This document shows positions 16,170 to 25,600 of a DNA stretch of 64,000 nucleotides, piece by piece. Position 1 is the stretch's first letter. Every line of letters starts with the position of its first letter. The stretch covers positions 1-64,000 of the forward strand of contig NZ_SAYT01000005.1 in the NCBI RefSeq assembly GCF_004296575.1. The letters are read 5' to 3'. The stretch is from Dyella amyloliquefaciens. GTDB lineage: Bacteria > Pseudomonadota > Gammaproteobacteria > Xanthomonadales > Rhodanobacteraceae. The notes beneath the pieces are model-generated. The model was not told the DNA's origin. It saw nothing but the letters and a program-made list of their open reading frames with translations, and made no database searches. The translations under genes were made by a program, and so were the position numbers.

Positions 16170-17117
16170 CTATCGCTGCGTTGCAGGAATCATCCCTATC
16201 GTTTCCATCCATGCCTCGGCCAGGGCCGGCCAGCGTGTGATCGGATCCGCCGTCGGCCTGAGGCCGAACGCATGGCCGCCATGCGCATACAGATGCATCT
16301 CGACCGGGACGTCGGCGTTCTTCAACGCTTCGTAATAGACCTGCGCCTGGTTCACGCCATCCACGTGGTCGTCTTCGGCCTGCAGCAGGAAGGTGGGCGG
16401 CGTATCGCGCGAGACCGGCACATTGGGATTCAACGTATTGCGATCCGTCGCGAGGTGCCCCGGATAGATCGCCAGGGCGAAATCCGGACGACTGCTTTCC
16501 TTGTCGACCGCATCGATGGGCGCATACACGCGGCGCTTGAAGTTCGTACTCACCTCCGCCACCAGATAGCCACCCGCCGAGAAGCCGAGCACACCCACCT
16601 TGTGCGGATCGATATGCCATTCAGCGGCACGCGAGCGCACCAGCCTCAGCGCCCTCTGCGCGTCCTGCAATGCCGGCACCGACAACTCCAGGTTGTGCGG
16701 GCGGCAGTCGCATTGCCATCGATAGGGAATGCTCGGCACACGGTACTTCAGCAGCACGCAGGTCACGCCCTTGTGCGTGAGCCAGTCGCACACATCGGTG
16801 CCTTCGAGGTCGATGGCCAATATCTCGAACCCACCACCGGGAAACACGACCACGGCCGCGCCGGTGTTTTTTCCCTGCGGGGCGTAAACCGTCATGGTGG
16901 GCAGCGATACGTTCTTCACGCCCGTGACGGGCTTGCCACCGATCGGCTTGTCCGATGTCCAGGTCTCTTCCGGTCCCGGCATGGGCCTGGCATCGGGCGG
17001 CGTGCCGGGCCACAGCGGTATTTGCGTGTATCCGGCGGCGGGCTGCCACACCTTCGACTCGGCATGCAGGCTCCCGCATGCGACCAGCAGGCACAGGACA
17101 ACGGCTGACAGCTTCAT
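16170..17117 (-). CDS. Secreted alpha/beta-hydrolase (acetyl-xylan esterase / BD-FAE-like)
   Basis: The 315-residue product has a signal peptide with a possible lipobox (LVAC, Cys14). The core is an alpha/beta-hydrolase: oxyanion-loop VFPGGGFEILA at about 92-102, nucleophile Ser180 in GFSAGG, acid Asp249 or Asp250 in AEDDHVDG, and His282 in GGHAFG. Relatives are carbohydrate esterases removing acetyl or feruloyl groups from plant polysaccharides, often annotated as endo-1,4-beta-xylanase in error. The ATG at 17117 has GGGAGG ahead. It is transcribed alone; with the GH30 gene nearby it suggests polysaccharide use, but they are not an operon. Confidence 0.82.
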   Translation of the reverse strand: MKLSAVVLCLLVACGSLHAESKVWQPAAGYTQIPLWPGTPPDARPMPGPEETWTSDKPIGGKPVTGVKNVSLPTMTVYAPQGKNTGAAVVVFPGGGFEILAIDLEGTDVCDWLTHKGVTCVLLKYRVPSIPYRWQCDCRPHNLELSVPALQDAQRALRLVRSRAAEWHIDPHKVGVLGFSAGGYLVAEVSTNFKRRVYAPIDAVDKESSRPDFALAIYPGHLATDRNTLNPNVPVSRDTPPTFLLQAEDDHVDGVNQAQVYYEALKNADVPVEMHLYAHGGHAFGLRPTADPITRWPALAEAWMETIGMIPATQR

Positions 17118-17404
17118 GGCGCTCCTCCCTTTTGGCGCCTGATCGAGGCTATGCGATCAAGGCAAGAAGCCGGATGCATCCCGGTCTGCCTGATCGTGCC
17201 TATCGCATCGGGCCTGTCGCTGCCACGTCCATGGCGTTCTTCTGGCAGGTCCGCAGAGTTTCCGATGAGCGGGGCCCGCATGATGCGGTGCCTGATGCCG
17301 GCGGTATCGCCACGGACACCGATCGATTTCACGCCCGTCTCGCGCGGCAAGCCGGACGCGGGCGGGCAACGCCCCGTCCGGCTTGTCGCCGGTTGAGCAA
17401 CCGA

Positions 17405-18031
17405 TCAGTTCGAATCGGCGCTGATGCGGGTGGCCGAAACGACACCCACTACGGGCGTGCCTGCCGGACTGCCCGATGGCGGGTACGGCGTGATCGAGAA
17501 GCTGCCGCTGTAGCTGTTGCCAGCGGCATCCAGCTTGACGCTCTCCTGGATGTTCGTCGGGCCCAGGAACACCGTGCCCGTGTTGTCCCAACCCAACGCC
17601 CAGTGATTGAGCTTGTACGTACGCACGCCGGTCTGCGCCCACGCGCCCATGCAGAAGCTCTGGGTGATGGGTGGCTTGCCCGAATTCATGATCTCGGTGC
17701 CGTCCGCATGCCAGGTGGCGAAGCCCTGGTCGAGCACGGTGCCATCGGGAATGCCCTTGTTGCCCTTTGCCGTGAACGTGAACTGGTACAAGCCCGTGAT
17801 GGGCTCGAGGAGCTGCAGCGGATTGATGCTGTTGGCCGCCGCCTGCGGCGCAGCGGCAGCGGCAGCAGCCGCGCTTGCGATGGCCGACTGGGCCCCCGCG
17901 GGGAGCGTCCAGTGCGTGCTGTTCCAGGAACGAACGTCACCGTAGCCGCATGCTTCGGCATTGCGGGTAACTCCGGCGGTGGTCAGGCCAATCACGACCA
18001 GCGCGATGGCTGTTTGCAGGCGAGTGCTCAT
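17405..18031 (-). CDS. Hypothetical secreted protein with poly-alanine linker
   Basis: The 208-residue product has a signal peptide (hydrophobic residues 7-20, cleavage near NAEA). An alanine-rich stretch at about residues 50-66 precedes a compact beta-rich domain with TGLYQFTFTAKGN, FATWHADGTEIMNSG, SFCMGAWAQTG, YKLNHWALGWD and a closing VKLDAAGNSYSGSFSI. This pattern occurs in unnamed secreted proteins of proteobacteria and acidobacteria and looks lipocalin-like; function unknown. The ATG at 18031 is preceded by GGAG. The gene stands alone between the esterase and a divergent regulator. Confidence 0.65.
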   Translation of the reverse strand: MSTRLQTAIALVVIGLTTAGVTRNAEACGYGDVRSWNSTHWTLPAGAQSAIASAAAAAAAAPQAAANSINPLQLLEPITGLYQFTFTAKGNKGIPDGTVLDQGFATWHADGTEIMNSGKPPITQSFCMGAWAQTGVRTYKLNHWALGWDNTGTVFLGPTNIQESVKLDAAGNSYSGSFSITPYPPSGSPAGTPVVGVVSATRISADSN

Positions 18032-18188
18032 GGGAAGTCTCCTCCGTTTGTCTAGGCAGCGTGGGCTGCCCGCCGGGGTATAAGCTGTGCCTTCAGGAGC
18101 GCGGAGTCTTGATGGATCGGTGAGGGATTATCGAGATTCGGCTCGGCAAGGAGTGCCATGACCAGGTCCGGAAAGGGCGTACTGGGGC

Positions 18189-20711
18189 ATGGGGAGCTCG
18201 AAACACCCGACAAACCAGGGGAAATCGCCTGCGTACGCCTTTGCGGACGTGGTGGTGGAGGCGTGCGCGCATCGGCTCACCCGCGGCGGACGTGAAATTG
18301 CGGTGGAACCGAAAGCTTTTTCGGTGCTGCTCGAACTGCTGGCCCACCCCGGCGAACTGCTCAGCCGGGACGATCTGCTGGATGCCGTGTGGGGTCACAA
18401 CTATGTCACGCCTTCCACGCTCAGCCGCGTCATTGCACAACTCCGGCGCGCCATGGCGGACGACAGCGAGCAGCCGCGCTATATCCAGACCGTGCACGGG
18501 TTGGGCTATCGCTTCATTGCCCCGATCGAGGGCCAGGCGCCGCAGCCCGCGCCAGCGCTGAGTTTCGCCCCGCCGGTACGTGCCCGCCTGCCGGAGCGCA
18601 CCGGGTCGTTGATCGGACGCGCCGGGGACCTGCAGCAACTGGGGCAACTGCTACGCGACACCCGGCTGGTGACGATTGCCGGCGCGGGGGGCATCGGCAA
18701 GACCCAGGCCGCGTTGGAGCTGGCGCGAACCCACGCCGAGGATTTTCCCGACGGTGTATGGCTGCTCGATTGCACCTCCCAGACGGATGGCGAAGGCTTG
18801 GCGCGCTGGCTCGCCGGCCTGTTCGACATACGCGTGACGACGAGCGTCGATGAGCTTCTTGGTCGCGTGGGTGAACTGCTGCGCACCCGGCGCGTCCTGC
18901 TCGTGTTCGACAACTGCGAGCGCATTGCGGGAGCGGTCGGCATCGCCGTCGAAGCCCTGCTGGCCGCGAGCGTGGATCCCCGCGTGCTGGTGACCAGCCA
19001 GCATCGGCTCAACTGCGTGGGAGAGACGCTCTACTGGCTGCCACCATTGGCGGTACCCCCGCCAGGCGAATGGGCCACCAGCGAGGATGCCGAACGCTTG
19101 TCCCACGTACCCGCGGTGCAACTGCTGCTGGCCCGCTCGCGCGCTTTTGCTTCCAGGTTCGCGCTGACGCCCGCCAATGCGCCCGCCGTTGCCGACATAT
19201 GCCGTCGACTCGACGGGCTGCCCCTGGCACTGGAGATTGCGGCGGCACGTTTGCGCCTGCTCAGCCCCGAACAGCTGCTTGAGCGAATGGACGTCCATCT
19301 GCTGAACCTCGCCGAGGCCAGCCCCAGCCGCCCTGCCCGCCACCAGACCCTGCATGCGCTGATTGAATGGAGCTTCGCACTGCTGTCGGAACACGAGCGA
19401 TCCCTGCTTACGGGCCTGGCGGTGTTCGTTGGAACCTGCACGCTGGGTGGCGCCAATGCAGTCGGCGAGGTGTTCGGCCTCGATGACGAGCAGGTGATGG
19501 ATGCGCTCGGTGGGCTGGTCGACAAATCACTACTGGTCGTGGACCCGGCCACCCGGCCACCCAGCTATCACCTGTTGGATAGCGTGAGGTTGTTCGCGCT
19601 GGAAAAGCTCAGGGAGGGCAGCCATGAGGCAGACGTGCGTGGTGCGCATCTGGCCCATTTCGTGCGGCTCTGCCGACGCGTCGATGCGGGAATTCGGGGA
19701 GAACACGAACAGCTTTTGACTGAGCGAGTCAGGCGCGACTGGGCCAATCTTCACCTGGCATCCGACTACGCGTTGTCGCTGCCGGATCACGCCGAACAGG
19801 CGCTGGCCTTGAGCGGCAACCTTTGTTGGTACTTCAGGATAAGCACCAACTACGGTGAGTCTGCGAACTGGCTCGATCAGGCGCTGCGCGCAGGCGGGAC
19901 ACCCACGCGGGAACGGGCGCAGGCCTTGATCGCCTGCGGCACCATGCAACACCAGTCCCAGCAGCACGATCGCGCGCAGACCCTGCTTCGCGAGGGCATC
20001 GCGCTGGCCCGACAGCTGAACGACCCGCGCCTGGCGGCCGCGGGCCAGGCCGTCATGGCGTTCGAGTACGCGACATTCGGGGATATCTCTGGCGCGATGG
20101 CCAGCGCGGACGATGCCTTGGCGATTGCAAATGAACAGGACGATGCGTGGTTGCGCTCGATGGCGCTGCTGGGGCGCGGCGTTGCACTGGCGCTGGATGA
20201 GCAACACCGCGAAGCCGAGGGCTGTCTTAGCGATGCTTTCGACGCGGTATCCACGCCGGTTCACGGCAAGTATCAGCTGGTTTATGTGCTGATCAACCGC
20301 GCCTTGCAGCGCTATTACCTGAGTCGCTTTTCCGGCGCGGCGCACGATTGGCTGGCTTGCATCGACGGGTTCAGTGCGCTTGAACACTGGCGCGGAGTAG
20401 CAGGCTGCGTTGAAGGTGCGGCCTACCTGCTGAGCGAACGCGAGGACGCACCACAGGCGGCACGCTTCCTGGGTGCTGCGGCGCGCGTGCGCGTGTTGAC
20501 TGCGGCGCCACTCATGCCGCAATGGCGCAAGGCACAGTCGGAGACCGAACGGTGGGTGCGCGACACGCTCGGGGCATCCTTCGAACCGGCGCAACGCGAG
20601 GGAGCCGCCACGCGATTCGAGCGGATCGTGGTCGAGGCCCGAAGGGTGCTGGAAGCCGTGGCCTCCGATCAGCTGCTACGTACCGGCGTCAGCAGTCCAT
20701 CCGGATCGTAG
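18189..20711 (+). CDS. Winged-helix transcriptional regulator with NB-ARC-like ATPase and TPR-like repeats
   Basis: The 840-residue product has an OmpR/CadC-type winged helix at about residues 15-112 (VTPSTLSRVIAQLRRA, YIQTVHGLGYRFI). A STAND-class ATPase follows, with P-loop GAGGIGKT at 165-172, Walker B VLLVFDNCE at 236-244 and RLDGLPLALEIAAARL further on. A long helical C-terminal half has TPR-like alanine-rich repeats. Such proteins are one-component signal-dependent regulators of the AfsR/MalT type; the ligand is unknown. The last 43 bases overlap the 3' end of the convergent FAD oxidoreductase gene, so the pair may be functionally linked. The ATG at 18189 is the first good start. Confidence 0.85.
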   Translation: MGSSKHPTNQGKSPAYAFADVVVEACAHRLTRGGREIAVEPKAFSVLLELLAHPGELLSRDDLLDAVWGHNYVTPSTLSRVIAQLRRAMADDSEQPRYIQTVHGLGYRFIAPIEGQAPQPAPALSFAPPVRARLPERTGSLIGRAGDLQQLGQLLRDTRLVTIAGAGGIGKTQAALELARTHAEDFPDGVWLLDCTSQTDGEGLARWLAGLFDIRVTTSVDELLGRVGELLRTRRVLLVFDNCERIAGAVGIAVEALLAASVDPRVLVTSQHRLNCVGETLYWLPPLAVPPPGEWATSEDAERLSHVPAVQLLLARSRAFASRFALTPANAPAVADICRRLDGLPLALEIAAARLRLLSPEQLLERMDVHLLNLAEASPSRPARHQTLHALIEWSFALLSEHERSLLTGLAVFVGTCTLGGANAVGEVFGLDDEQVMDALGGLVDKSLLVVDPATRPPSYHLLDSVRLFALEKLREGSHEADVRGAHLAHFVRLCRRVDAGIRGEHEQLLTERVRRDWANLHLASDYALSLPDHAEQALALSGNLCWYFRISTNYGESANWLDQALRAGGTPTRERAQALIACGTMQHQSQQHDRAQTLLREGIALARQLNDPRLAAAGQAVMAFEYATFGDISGAMASADDALAIANEQDDAWLRSMALLGRGVALALDEQHREAEGCLSDAFDAVSTPVHGKYQLVYVLINRALQRYYLSRFSGAAHDWLACIDGFSALEHWRGVAGCVEGAAYLLSEREDAPQAARFLGAAARVRVLTAAPLMPQWRKAQSETERWVRDTLGASFEPAQREGAATRFERIVVEARRVLEAVASDQLLRTGVSSPSGS

Positions 20712-22054
20712 CGTTTTCGCACTTCCGCCAGTCGCGATCGCGTGACCGGGTCGTGGGTGCCAGCGTCCAGGTCGGTGGCTTCGGTCGTGAAGTTCGGCTG
20801 CATGCCAGCGCGGGCATACGGCGCGAGCGTCGTGCGCAAGGCGCGCACCCAATCGCGAACCGCTGCAAGGCGCCCGGCTTCGCCAGTGCGACCGATCACG
20901 TTGATGAAGAACGCCGCCTCGCGTTGTGAGAAGGCAGTAGCCGCATGGGGGACGGCAGCAACCGCGCCCCCAAGATGATGGATATGCACCTCGCTGAATG
21001 GATCGGCCGGCTTCTCCGCGAGAGGAAGCAAGGCCTGGATCAAGTCGTCGTCCAGCGCATCGAACTGCGAGGTGGTCCAGTAGTAGTGGTCGCCCACCGG
21101 AGCGGTCGGATCAAAGGCCTGCTGCCACGCGGCATAAGGCAGCACGCCCTCATGACGCCCCCATGGCTGCCCCCAGTCCACCAGCGAAGCGCACGCCTGC
21201 CTTCCCTGCGCCGGCTCGCCGCTCCAGCAATACGCAAGCGCCACCACGCGTTGCCCATGCGCTTCGGGTGGAAGAAACGGCAGCGGCGGCGCAGTAGTAA
21301 AAACCAGCATCGCGGTCAGCGCGTCTGGAGCATGGCGTGTCGCCTCGCGAAAAACACGCAGCAGATCGACCGCGGCATCCACCGGATGAAAGACCACGCC
21401 CGCCAGCACCTCGCCCACGGCGTGCAGGCGATACGTGAAGTGCGTGACGACCCCAAGCGCGCCGGCCCCGCCGCGCAGGGCCCAGAACAGATCGGCGTGT
21501 TTCTGCTCGCTGGCCGCGACGTCACGGCCGTCAGTCAGTACCACGTTCGCCTCGATCAGGTTGTCGATGGCCAGGCCGCAGCGGCGCATGAGCCACCCTA
21601 CGCCGCCGCCCAGCGTGTAGCCGCCGATGCCGGTGGTCGACACAAAACCGCCGGTCGTTGCCAGACCATGCGGTTGGGTCGCCGCATCCACGTCACGCCA
21701 CAGGGCACCGCCCTCGACGCGCACGGTGCGCGAGGCGGGATCCACCTCGACCCGGTTCATGGCGCCCACGTCCAGCATCAGTGCGTCGTCACGTACGGCC
21801 AGTCCGGCCACGTTGTGTCCACCGCCACGCACGGTGACGGGTAGATGTTCCCGGGTGGCGAACTGCAACGTGGCGCGGACATCCTCGGCATCGAGGCAGC
21901 GGGCGATCGCCAGTGGATGTCGATCGATTGCACCGTTCCAGACATGTCGGTACTTGTCGTAGTCGGCGTCACTCTTCTGCAGCAACGGGCCACGCAACGT
22001 CTGGGCCAATGCCTGCCACGGGAAGGCATGCGTGCGATCGGGTCCGGTGGACAT
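20669..22054 (-). CDS. FAD-linked oxidoreductase (PCMH/BBE type)
   Basis: The 461-residue product has a PCMH-type FAD-binding domain with VTVRGGGHNVAGLAVRDD (the His in GGGHN is the usual covalent flavin attachment site), LATTGGFVSTTGIGGYTLGG, and FWALRGGAGALGVVT. A substrate domain and a C-terminal BBE segment (RKRYDPDG) follow. Relatives oxidise sugars, alkaloids or phenolics, reducing oxygen. No signal peptide is seen. The ATG at 22054 has GGGAGG six bases ahead; the open frame continues to 22384 without support. It converges on and overlaps by 43 bases the winged-helix ATPase gene. Confidence 0.85.
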   Translation of the reverse strand: MSTGPDRTHAFPWQALAQTLRGPLLQKSDADYDKYRHVWNGAIDRHPLAIARCLDAEDVRATLQFATREHLPVTVRGGGHNVAGLAVRDDALMLDVGAMNRVEVDPASRTVRVEGGALWRDVDAATQPHGLATTGGFVSTTGIGGYTLGGGVGWLMRRCGLAIDNLIEANVVLTDGRDVAASEQKHADLFWALRGGAGALGVVTHFTYRLHAVGEVLAGVVFHPVDAAVDLLRVFREATRHAPDALTAMLVFTTAPPLPFLPPEAHGQRVVALAYCWSGEPAQGRQACASLVDWGQPWGRHEGVLPYAAWQQAFDPTAPVGDHYYWTTSQFDALDDDLIQALLPLAEKPADPFSEVHIHHLGGAVAAVPHAATAFSQREAAFFINVIGRTGEAGRLAAVRDWVRALRTTLAPYARAGMQPNFTTEATDLDAGTHDPVTRSRLAEVRKRYDPDGLLTPVRSS

Positions 22055-22254
22055 GATCATCCTCCCTTGTCGGTGGGGCGGCACCGTGCCTGCGGAGCAT
22101 AGTCCCGGCAGGGAAAGCCCGCTCAGCTCTGCCGCCAGTGCAGGGTAAGTCTTCTCACCAGGGTGGTCATGAGGGGCCCATGGGGCTTTTGTGATGGGCG
22201 CCTGGCCATGGGACGACGCGCAGGAAGGCAGCCACGCATGCAGTCCCGGCTGCG

Positions 22255-22731
22255 CTAATGACGCCAGACGATCCGCCCATCCCGGCCCAGCATCACGTAC
22301 TCGGTCGCCTGCCCGGCACGATGGACACCCTGCCCGTCCCGGTAGCGCACCTGGTAATTCACGCGAACCACCCGCCACTCGCATCCGAGGAGGTAGTCGA
22401 GCGGAGACGGGCCGGTTCCCTCCGTGTCACCCCTGACGAAGATGCAACATGCCGGGTTGATGTGATGGAAGTGTTCAACGCTGCGATACGGCAGGACATC
22501 CTCGGCCGGAACACGAACCCCGTCGTTGCCCGGAGCCGGCGGCTCGCTGTGAATTACCCGATCGATGGCCGCATCGATGAAATCCTGGTCACTCAGGAAG
22601 GTCCGCTTGCTCGTGGAGAAACCAGCGAGCGAAAGCGCGCCCCAGGCCAGCAGGGCAAGACAGAGAACATAGGGATTGAGCTGCCTTCTCAGCTCATACG
22701 ACGCGGCAGGCCACTCGCATAACCGCCTCAT
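22255..22731 (-). CDS. Hypothetical membrane-anchored protein
   Basis: The 158-residue product has a basic N-terminus, one membrane helix at about residues 21-37 and a periplasmic domain with a paired cysteine (PACCIF near residue 95), a further Cys at about residue 117, and a C-terminal beta-strand pattern ending YVMLGRDGRIVWRH. It resembles small unknown proteins of Xanthomonadales; no function is assigned. The ATG at 22731 has AGGGA ahead. It is single, 200 bases upstream of the FAD oxidoreductase on the same strand. Confidence 0.6.
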   Translation of the reverse strand: MRRLCEWPAASYELRRQLNPYVLCLALLAWGALSLAGFSTSKRTFLSDQDFIDAAIDRVIHSEPPAPGNDGVRVPAEDVLPYRSVEHFHHINPACCIFVRGDTEGTGPSPLDYLLGCEWRVVRVNYQVRYRDGQGVHRAGQATEYVMLGRDGRIVWRH

Positions 22732-22899
22732 GAGGAAGGTTCCCTGCTTCGCCTGTCAGACAGCGGAGTCTGTACCCAGCGGGTGCGCTCCCCATGACGG
22801 AATGATGTCCGCCTCGGGGAGTATCGGAGGAAGGCCTGGGGTCACCGCCCGATGGCGTGACCTCACCGTGGCCGCGTCTCGGCATCGCCGATACGAATC

Positions 22900-22914
22900 G
22901 GTAGTTTTACCTAA
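22900..22914 (+). promoter_or_regulatory. Shared motif GGTAGTTTTACCTAA, copy 2
   Basis: Fourteen of fifteen bases match the motif at 15249-15263. It lies in a 323-base gap (22732-23054) with no gene, about 140 bases ahead of the plus-strand start at 23055. A second half-site-like GCCTAGG follows at 22919-22925. Confidence 0.35.
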
Positions 22915-23054
22915 CTTTGCCTAGGTGACTTTGCGCTTGCCGCGCCGTCGACCGAGGCGATGATGATCAGTGCCAAAAGCGGCCCTATGACGGGTGCTTG
23001 AAAGCGACGCACGCGGCCCCGTTGGTCGTCACATTCACTTGCCCGGAGCGGACC

Positions 23055-23582
23055 ATGAGCGAACTGACGGCCAAAATCAAACACGAGTTTCTGGAGATGC
23101 TGCCGCCGACGATCTTCTTCTTCGTCCTGCTGCACGTCATCGCACTCGTTCGCGCGCTGATGATCAAGGGCTCAGGCATATCACTGCCCACTACCGCATC
23201 GGTGGCCCTCGCCGCGCTGATCCTCGGCAAGGCGGTGTTGCTGGCCAACATGCTGCCCTTCATCAACCGGTTCCCCGAAAGGCCCCTGATCTGGAATGCC
23301 GCGTGGAAGACCGTGATCTACACCATCATCGCCACCTTCATTCACTACCTGGAGCGTCTCTACGACTATTGGAAGGACGCGCCGAACATTGCCGCGGCCA
23401 ATCACCAGTTGCTCACGGAGATGAACTGGCCCCGCTTCTGGGCGATTCAGATCCTGCTGTTCGTGTTGATCCTCAATTACTGCATCTTCGCCGAACTGGG
23501 GCGCATCATCGGGCGCCAGCGACTCAAGGCGATCTTCCTCGGCCCGATCCCGCCGGACATACTCGCGCGTCTCTCGAAATAG
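23055..23582 (+). CDS. Hypothetical four-helix membrane protein
   Basis: The 175-residue product has four predicted membrane helices (about residues 17-37, 49-66, 84-100 and 130-150) and short charged loops; the segment around NRFPERPLIWNAAWKT is cytoplasmic. I do not recognise a named family. The ATG at 23055 has GGAG seven to ten bases ahead; an earlier ATG at 22998 lacks one. The gene is convergent with the AI-2E-type permease gene, separated by nine bases. It shares an upstream motif with the bestrophin-like gene. Confidence 0.65.
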   Translation: MSELTAKIKHEFLEMLPPTIFFFVLLHVIALVRALMIKGSGISLPTTASVALAALILGKAVLLANMLPFINRFPERPLIWNAAWKTVIYTIIATFIHYLERLYDYWKDAPNIAAANHQLLTEMNWPRFWAIQILLFVLILNYCIFAELGRIIGRQRLKAIFLGPIPPDILARLSK

Positions 23583-23591
23583 CGCTCCGCA

Positions 23592-25502
23592 TCACGCGGC
23601 TGCGGCAGCTTCCGGAATCCGGCTGATGGTGTGCAGGGCCGCGCTTTCGAAGGAATGGAGCACTTCGTCGACGCTCGCCTCCGCTGTCACGATGCCGTCG
23701 CCCTGCGTCAATGGCTCAGGCAAGGCCAGGGCGGCGAAGTGGACGCCTGGCATCCGCTCGCGCAACCGCGCGGCCAGCGCTGCCATGTCCTGCTGTTCGT
23801 CGGACGGCTGGGCGCTGACGATGTAAAGCATCGCCACCGCGTCCGGCGTCGCCTCGGGGTGGGGCTCGGCGTCGAACGCCGCCAAGTCCTCGACCGCCAG
23901 GTGACGTGCATCGACATGCAGGTCGCGCAGGATGCGTGTCAACAGTTCGGTAGCCAGATCATCGACGACGGAACCCATGCCGATGCACAGCACGATCGAG
24001 CCGGGCGCCACGGCGAGCGGGCCTTGCCAGCGGCCACTGACATCTTCGCGCTGCTGCCGCAGGCGACGACCGATGCTCATCTCGTCGAGCACCGATGTGC
24101 GGCGGCGCCAGCGAGGATGCCGCCGCCGCTCGCTCCCCAACGCGCCAATGACCGCCACGATGGTTTCGCGCACCGTGGCCTGCTGTTCGGTACCGATGGT
24201 TCCGCGTCGCAGGTCGATGCCCGCCAGCTGCAGCGCGGGCAACAGCACGTTGTCGCAATAGGCGGCGAACGGGCGCCGCTTCAGGAACGTGCGCGCCTCC
24301 GAGACGATCTCGCTGGCATCGCCCGACAACGCGCGCTGGTACAGGCGCTGCGGCATGGTCAGCGCAGGCGCATCGCCCAGCAGCACGTTGAGCAGGCCCA
24401 ACGCCTGCACGTGCCGGCCGGCGACCACCAGGCACAGCGTCAGCGGCGTGGACATCACCAGCCCCACCGGTCCCCACAGCCAGCTCCAGAAAATCGCGGC
24501 CACCACCACAGCCAGCGGGGAGAGGCCCGTGGAGTGTCCGTACAGGAACGGCTCCACCAGTTGCGACACGATCACTTCCACCACGATGTACAGCGCCAGC
24601 GTCATCACCAGCACCGACCAGCCGGGCACCACCGCCGCGGCGAACAGTGCCGCCAGACCCGCCACCAGCCAGACGCCCACATAGGGCACGAAGCGCAGCA
24701 CCGCCGTCAGCGCTCCCCATAGCGGCGCATTGGGCACGCCCAGCAGCCACAGGCCCGCCCCAATAGCGATGCCCACGCCGAAATTCACCGAAAAGGTCGA
24801 CAGGAAGAAACGCGACAGCCGCTCGCCCGCGTCATTGATCGCCGCCGTGGTGGCGCGCAGGTCGGTGCCGCCCGCCAGGCGGATGAAACGGTCGCGCAGC
24901 GACTCGTGCTCCAGCAGCACGAACACCAGCACCACCAGCACGATGCCGGCGGTTTCCACTGGAACCCAGGCCGTGGAGAGCACGCGCGTCAGCACCGCCA
25001 TGGGTGCCGAGGTACCGCGCGTCGAAGCATGCGTCGCGACCTCTTCGGACGAGCGCTCGCTTTCGCGTCCCGCAGCCGAAGCACCCGGTTCCGTCGTGCC
25101 CCCGGACGAAGCGATGACCTTGCCGAACTCGCCCTGCATCGCTTCCAGCTGGCCCAGCGTGAAGGTACGCAGCGTCTGCACTTTCGCGTGGATGGTCGCC
25201 TCGTACTGCGGCAGGCTGCGCGCCACGGACACCATCTGCGAACCGATCACGGTGGCGAGACCGCCGCCGAGCACGACCAGCACAAGCACCGCGACGAACA
25301 CCGACGAACCGTGTCCCATGCCCAGGCGGCGATACAGGCGCACCCATGGCGCCAAGAGCAGGCTGAGGAACAGGGCCAGCACGATCGGCACCAGCACTTC
25401 CCTGCCGAAATACAGCAGTGCCAGCACACAGGCCGCAGCGATGATGACCAACGCTCGCTGGCCGGGAGAAGCAGCGGGTGCGGCGCTGGCATCGGTCGAC
25501 AT
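23592..25502 (-). CDS. AI-2E transporter-family (PerM/YdiK-like) permease with extra C-terminal domain
   Basis: The 636-residue product has a family-typical region of about 370 residues: two helices at 17-52, a periplasmic coiled segment at 100-135, a Ser/Glu-rich insertion at 135-165, and the conserved FVPYVGVW and GLSPLAVVVAAIFWSWLWG segments. The remaining ~260 residues are soluble: a helical arm, a basic RRRHPRWRRR linker and a Rossmann-like segment (GSIVLCIGMGSVVDDLATELL). Family members export varied small molecules, or sodium in some; the name reflects one early assignment. The ATG at 25502 has GAGGAG ahead. The gene is not part of the flagellar cluster that follows. Confidence 0.82.
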   Translation of the reverse strand: MSTDASAAPAASPGQRALVIIAAACVLALLYFGREVLVPIVLALFLSLLLAPWVRLYRRLGMGHGSSVFVAVLVLVVLGGGLATVIGSQMVSVARSLPQYEATIHAKVQTLRTFTLGQLEAMQGEFGKVIASSGGTTEPGASAAGRESERSSEEVATHASTRGTSAPMAVLTRVLSTAWVPVETAGIVLVVLVFVLLEHESLRDRFIRLAGGTDLRATTAAINDAGERLSRFFLSTFSVNFGVGIAIGAGLWLLGVPNAPLWGALTAVLRFVPYVGVWLVAGLAALFAAAVVPGWSVLVMTLALYIVVEVIVSQLVEPFLYGHSTGLSPLAVVVAAIFWSWLWGPVGLVMSTPLTLCLVVAGRHVQALGLLNVLLGDAPALTMPQRLYQRALSGDASEIVSEARTFLKRRPFAAYCDNVLLPALQLAGIDLRRGTIGTEQQATVRETIVAVIGALGSERRRHPRWRRRTSVLDEMSIGRRLRQQREDVSGRWQGPLAVAPGSIVLCIGMGSVVDDLATELLTRILRDLHVDARHLAVEDLAAFDAEPHPEATPDAVAMLYIVSAQPSDEQQDMAALAARLRERMPGVHFAALALPEPLTQGDGIVTAEASVDEVLHSFESAALHTISRIPEAAAAA

Positions 25503-25600
25503 GGGCACTCTCCTCACCGTTCCATGCTGCAGGTGGATCGGAGCGACCAGGCCGCTTCCGGATACCTAGAGCATAGCCCGCCAGTCTGTCTTGCGACCGC

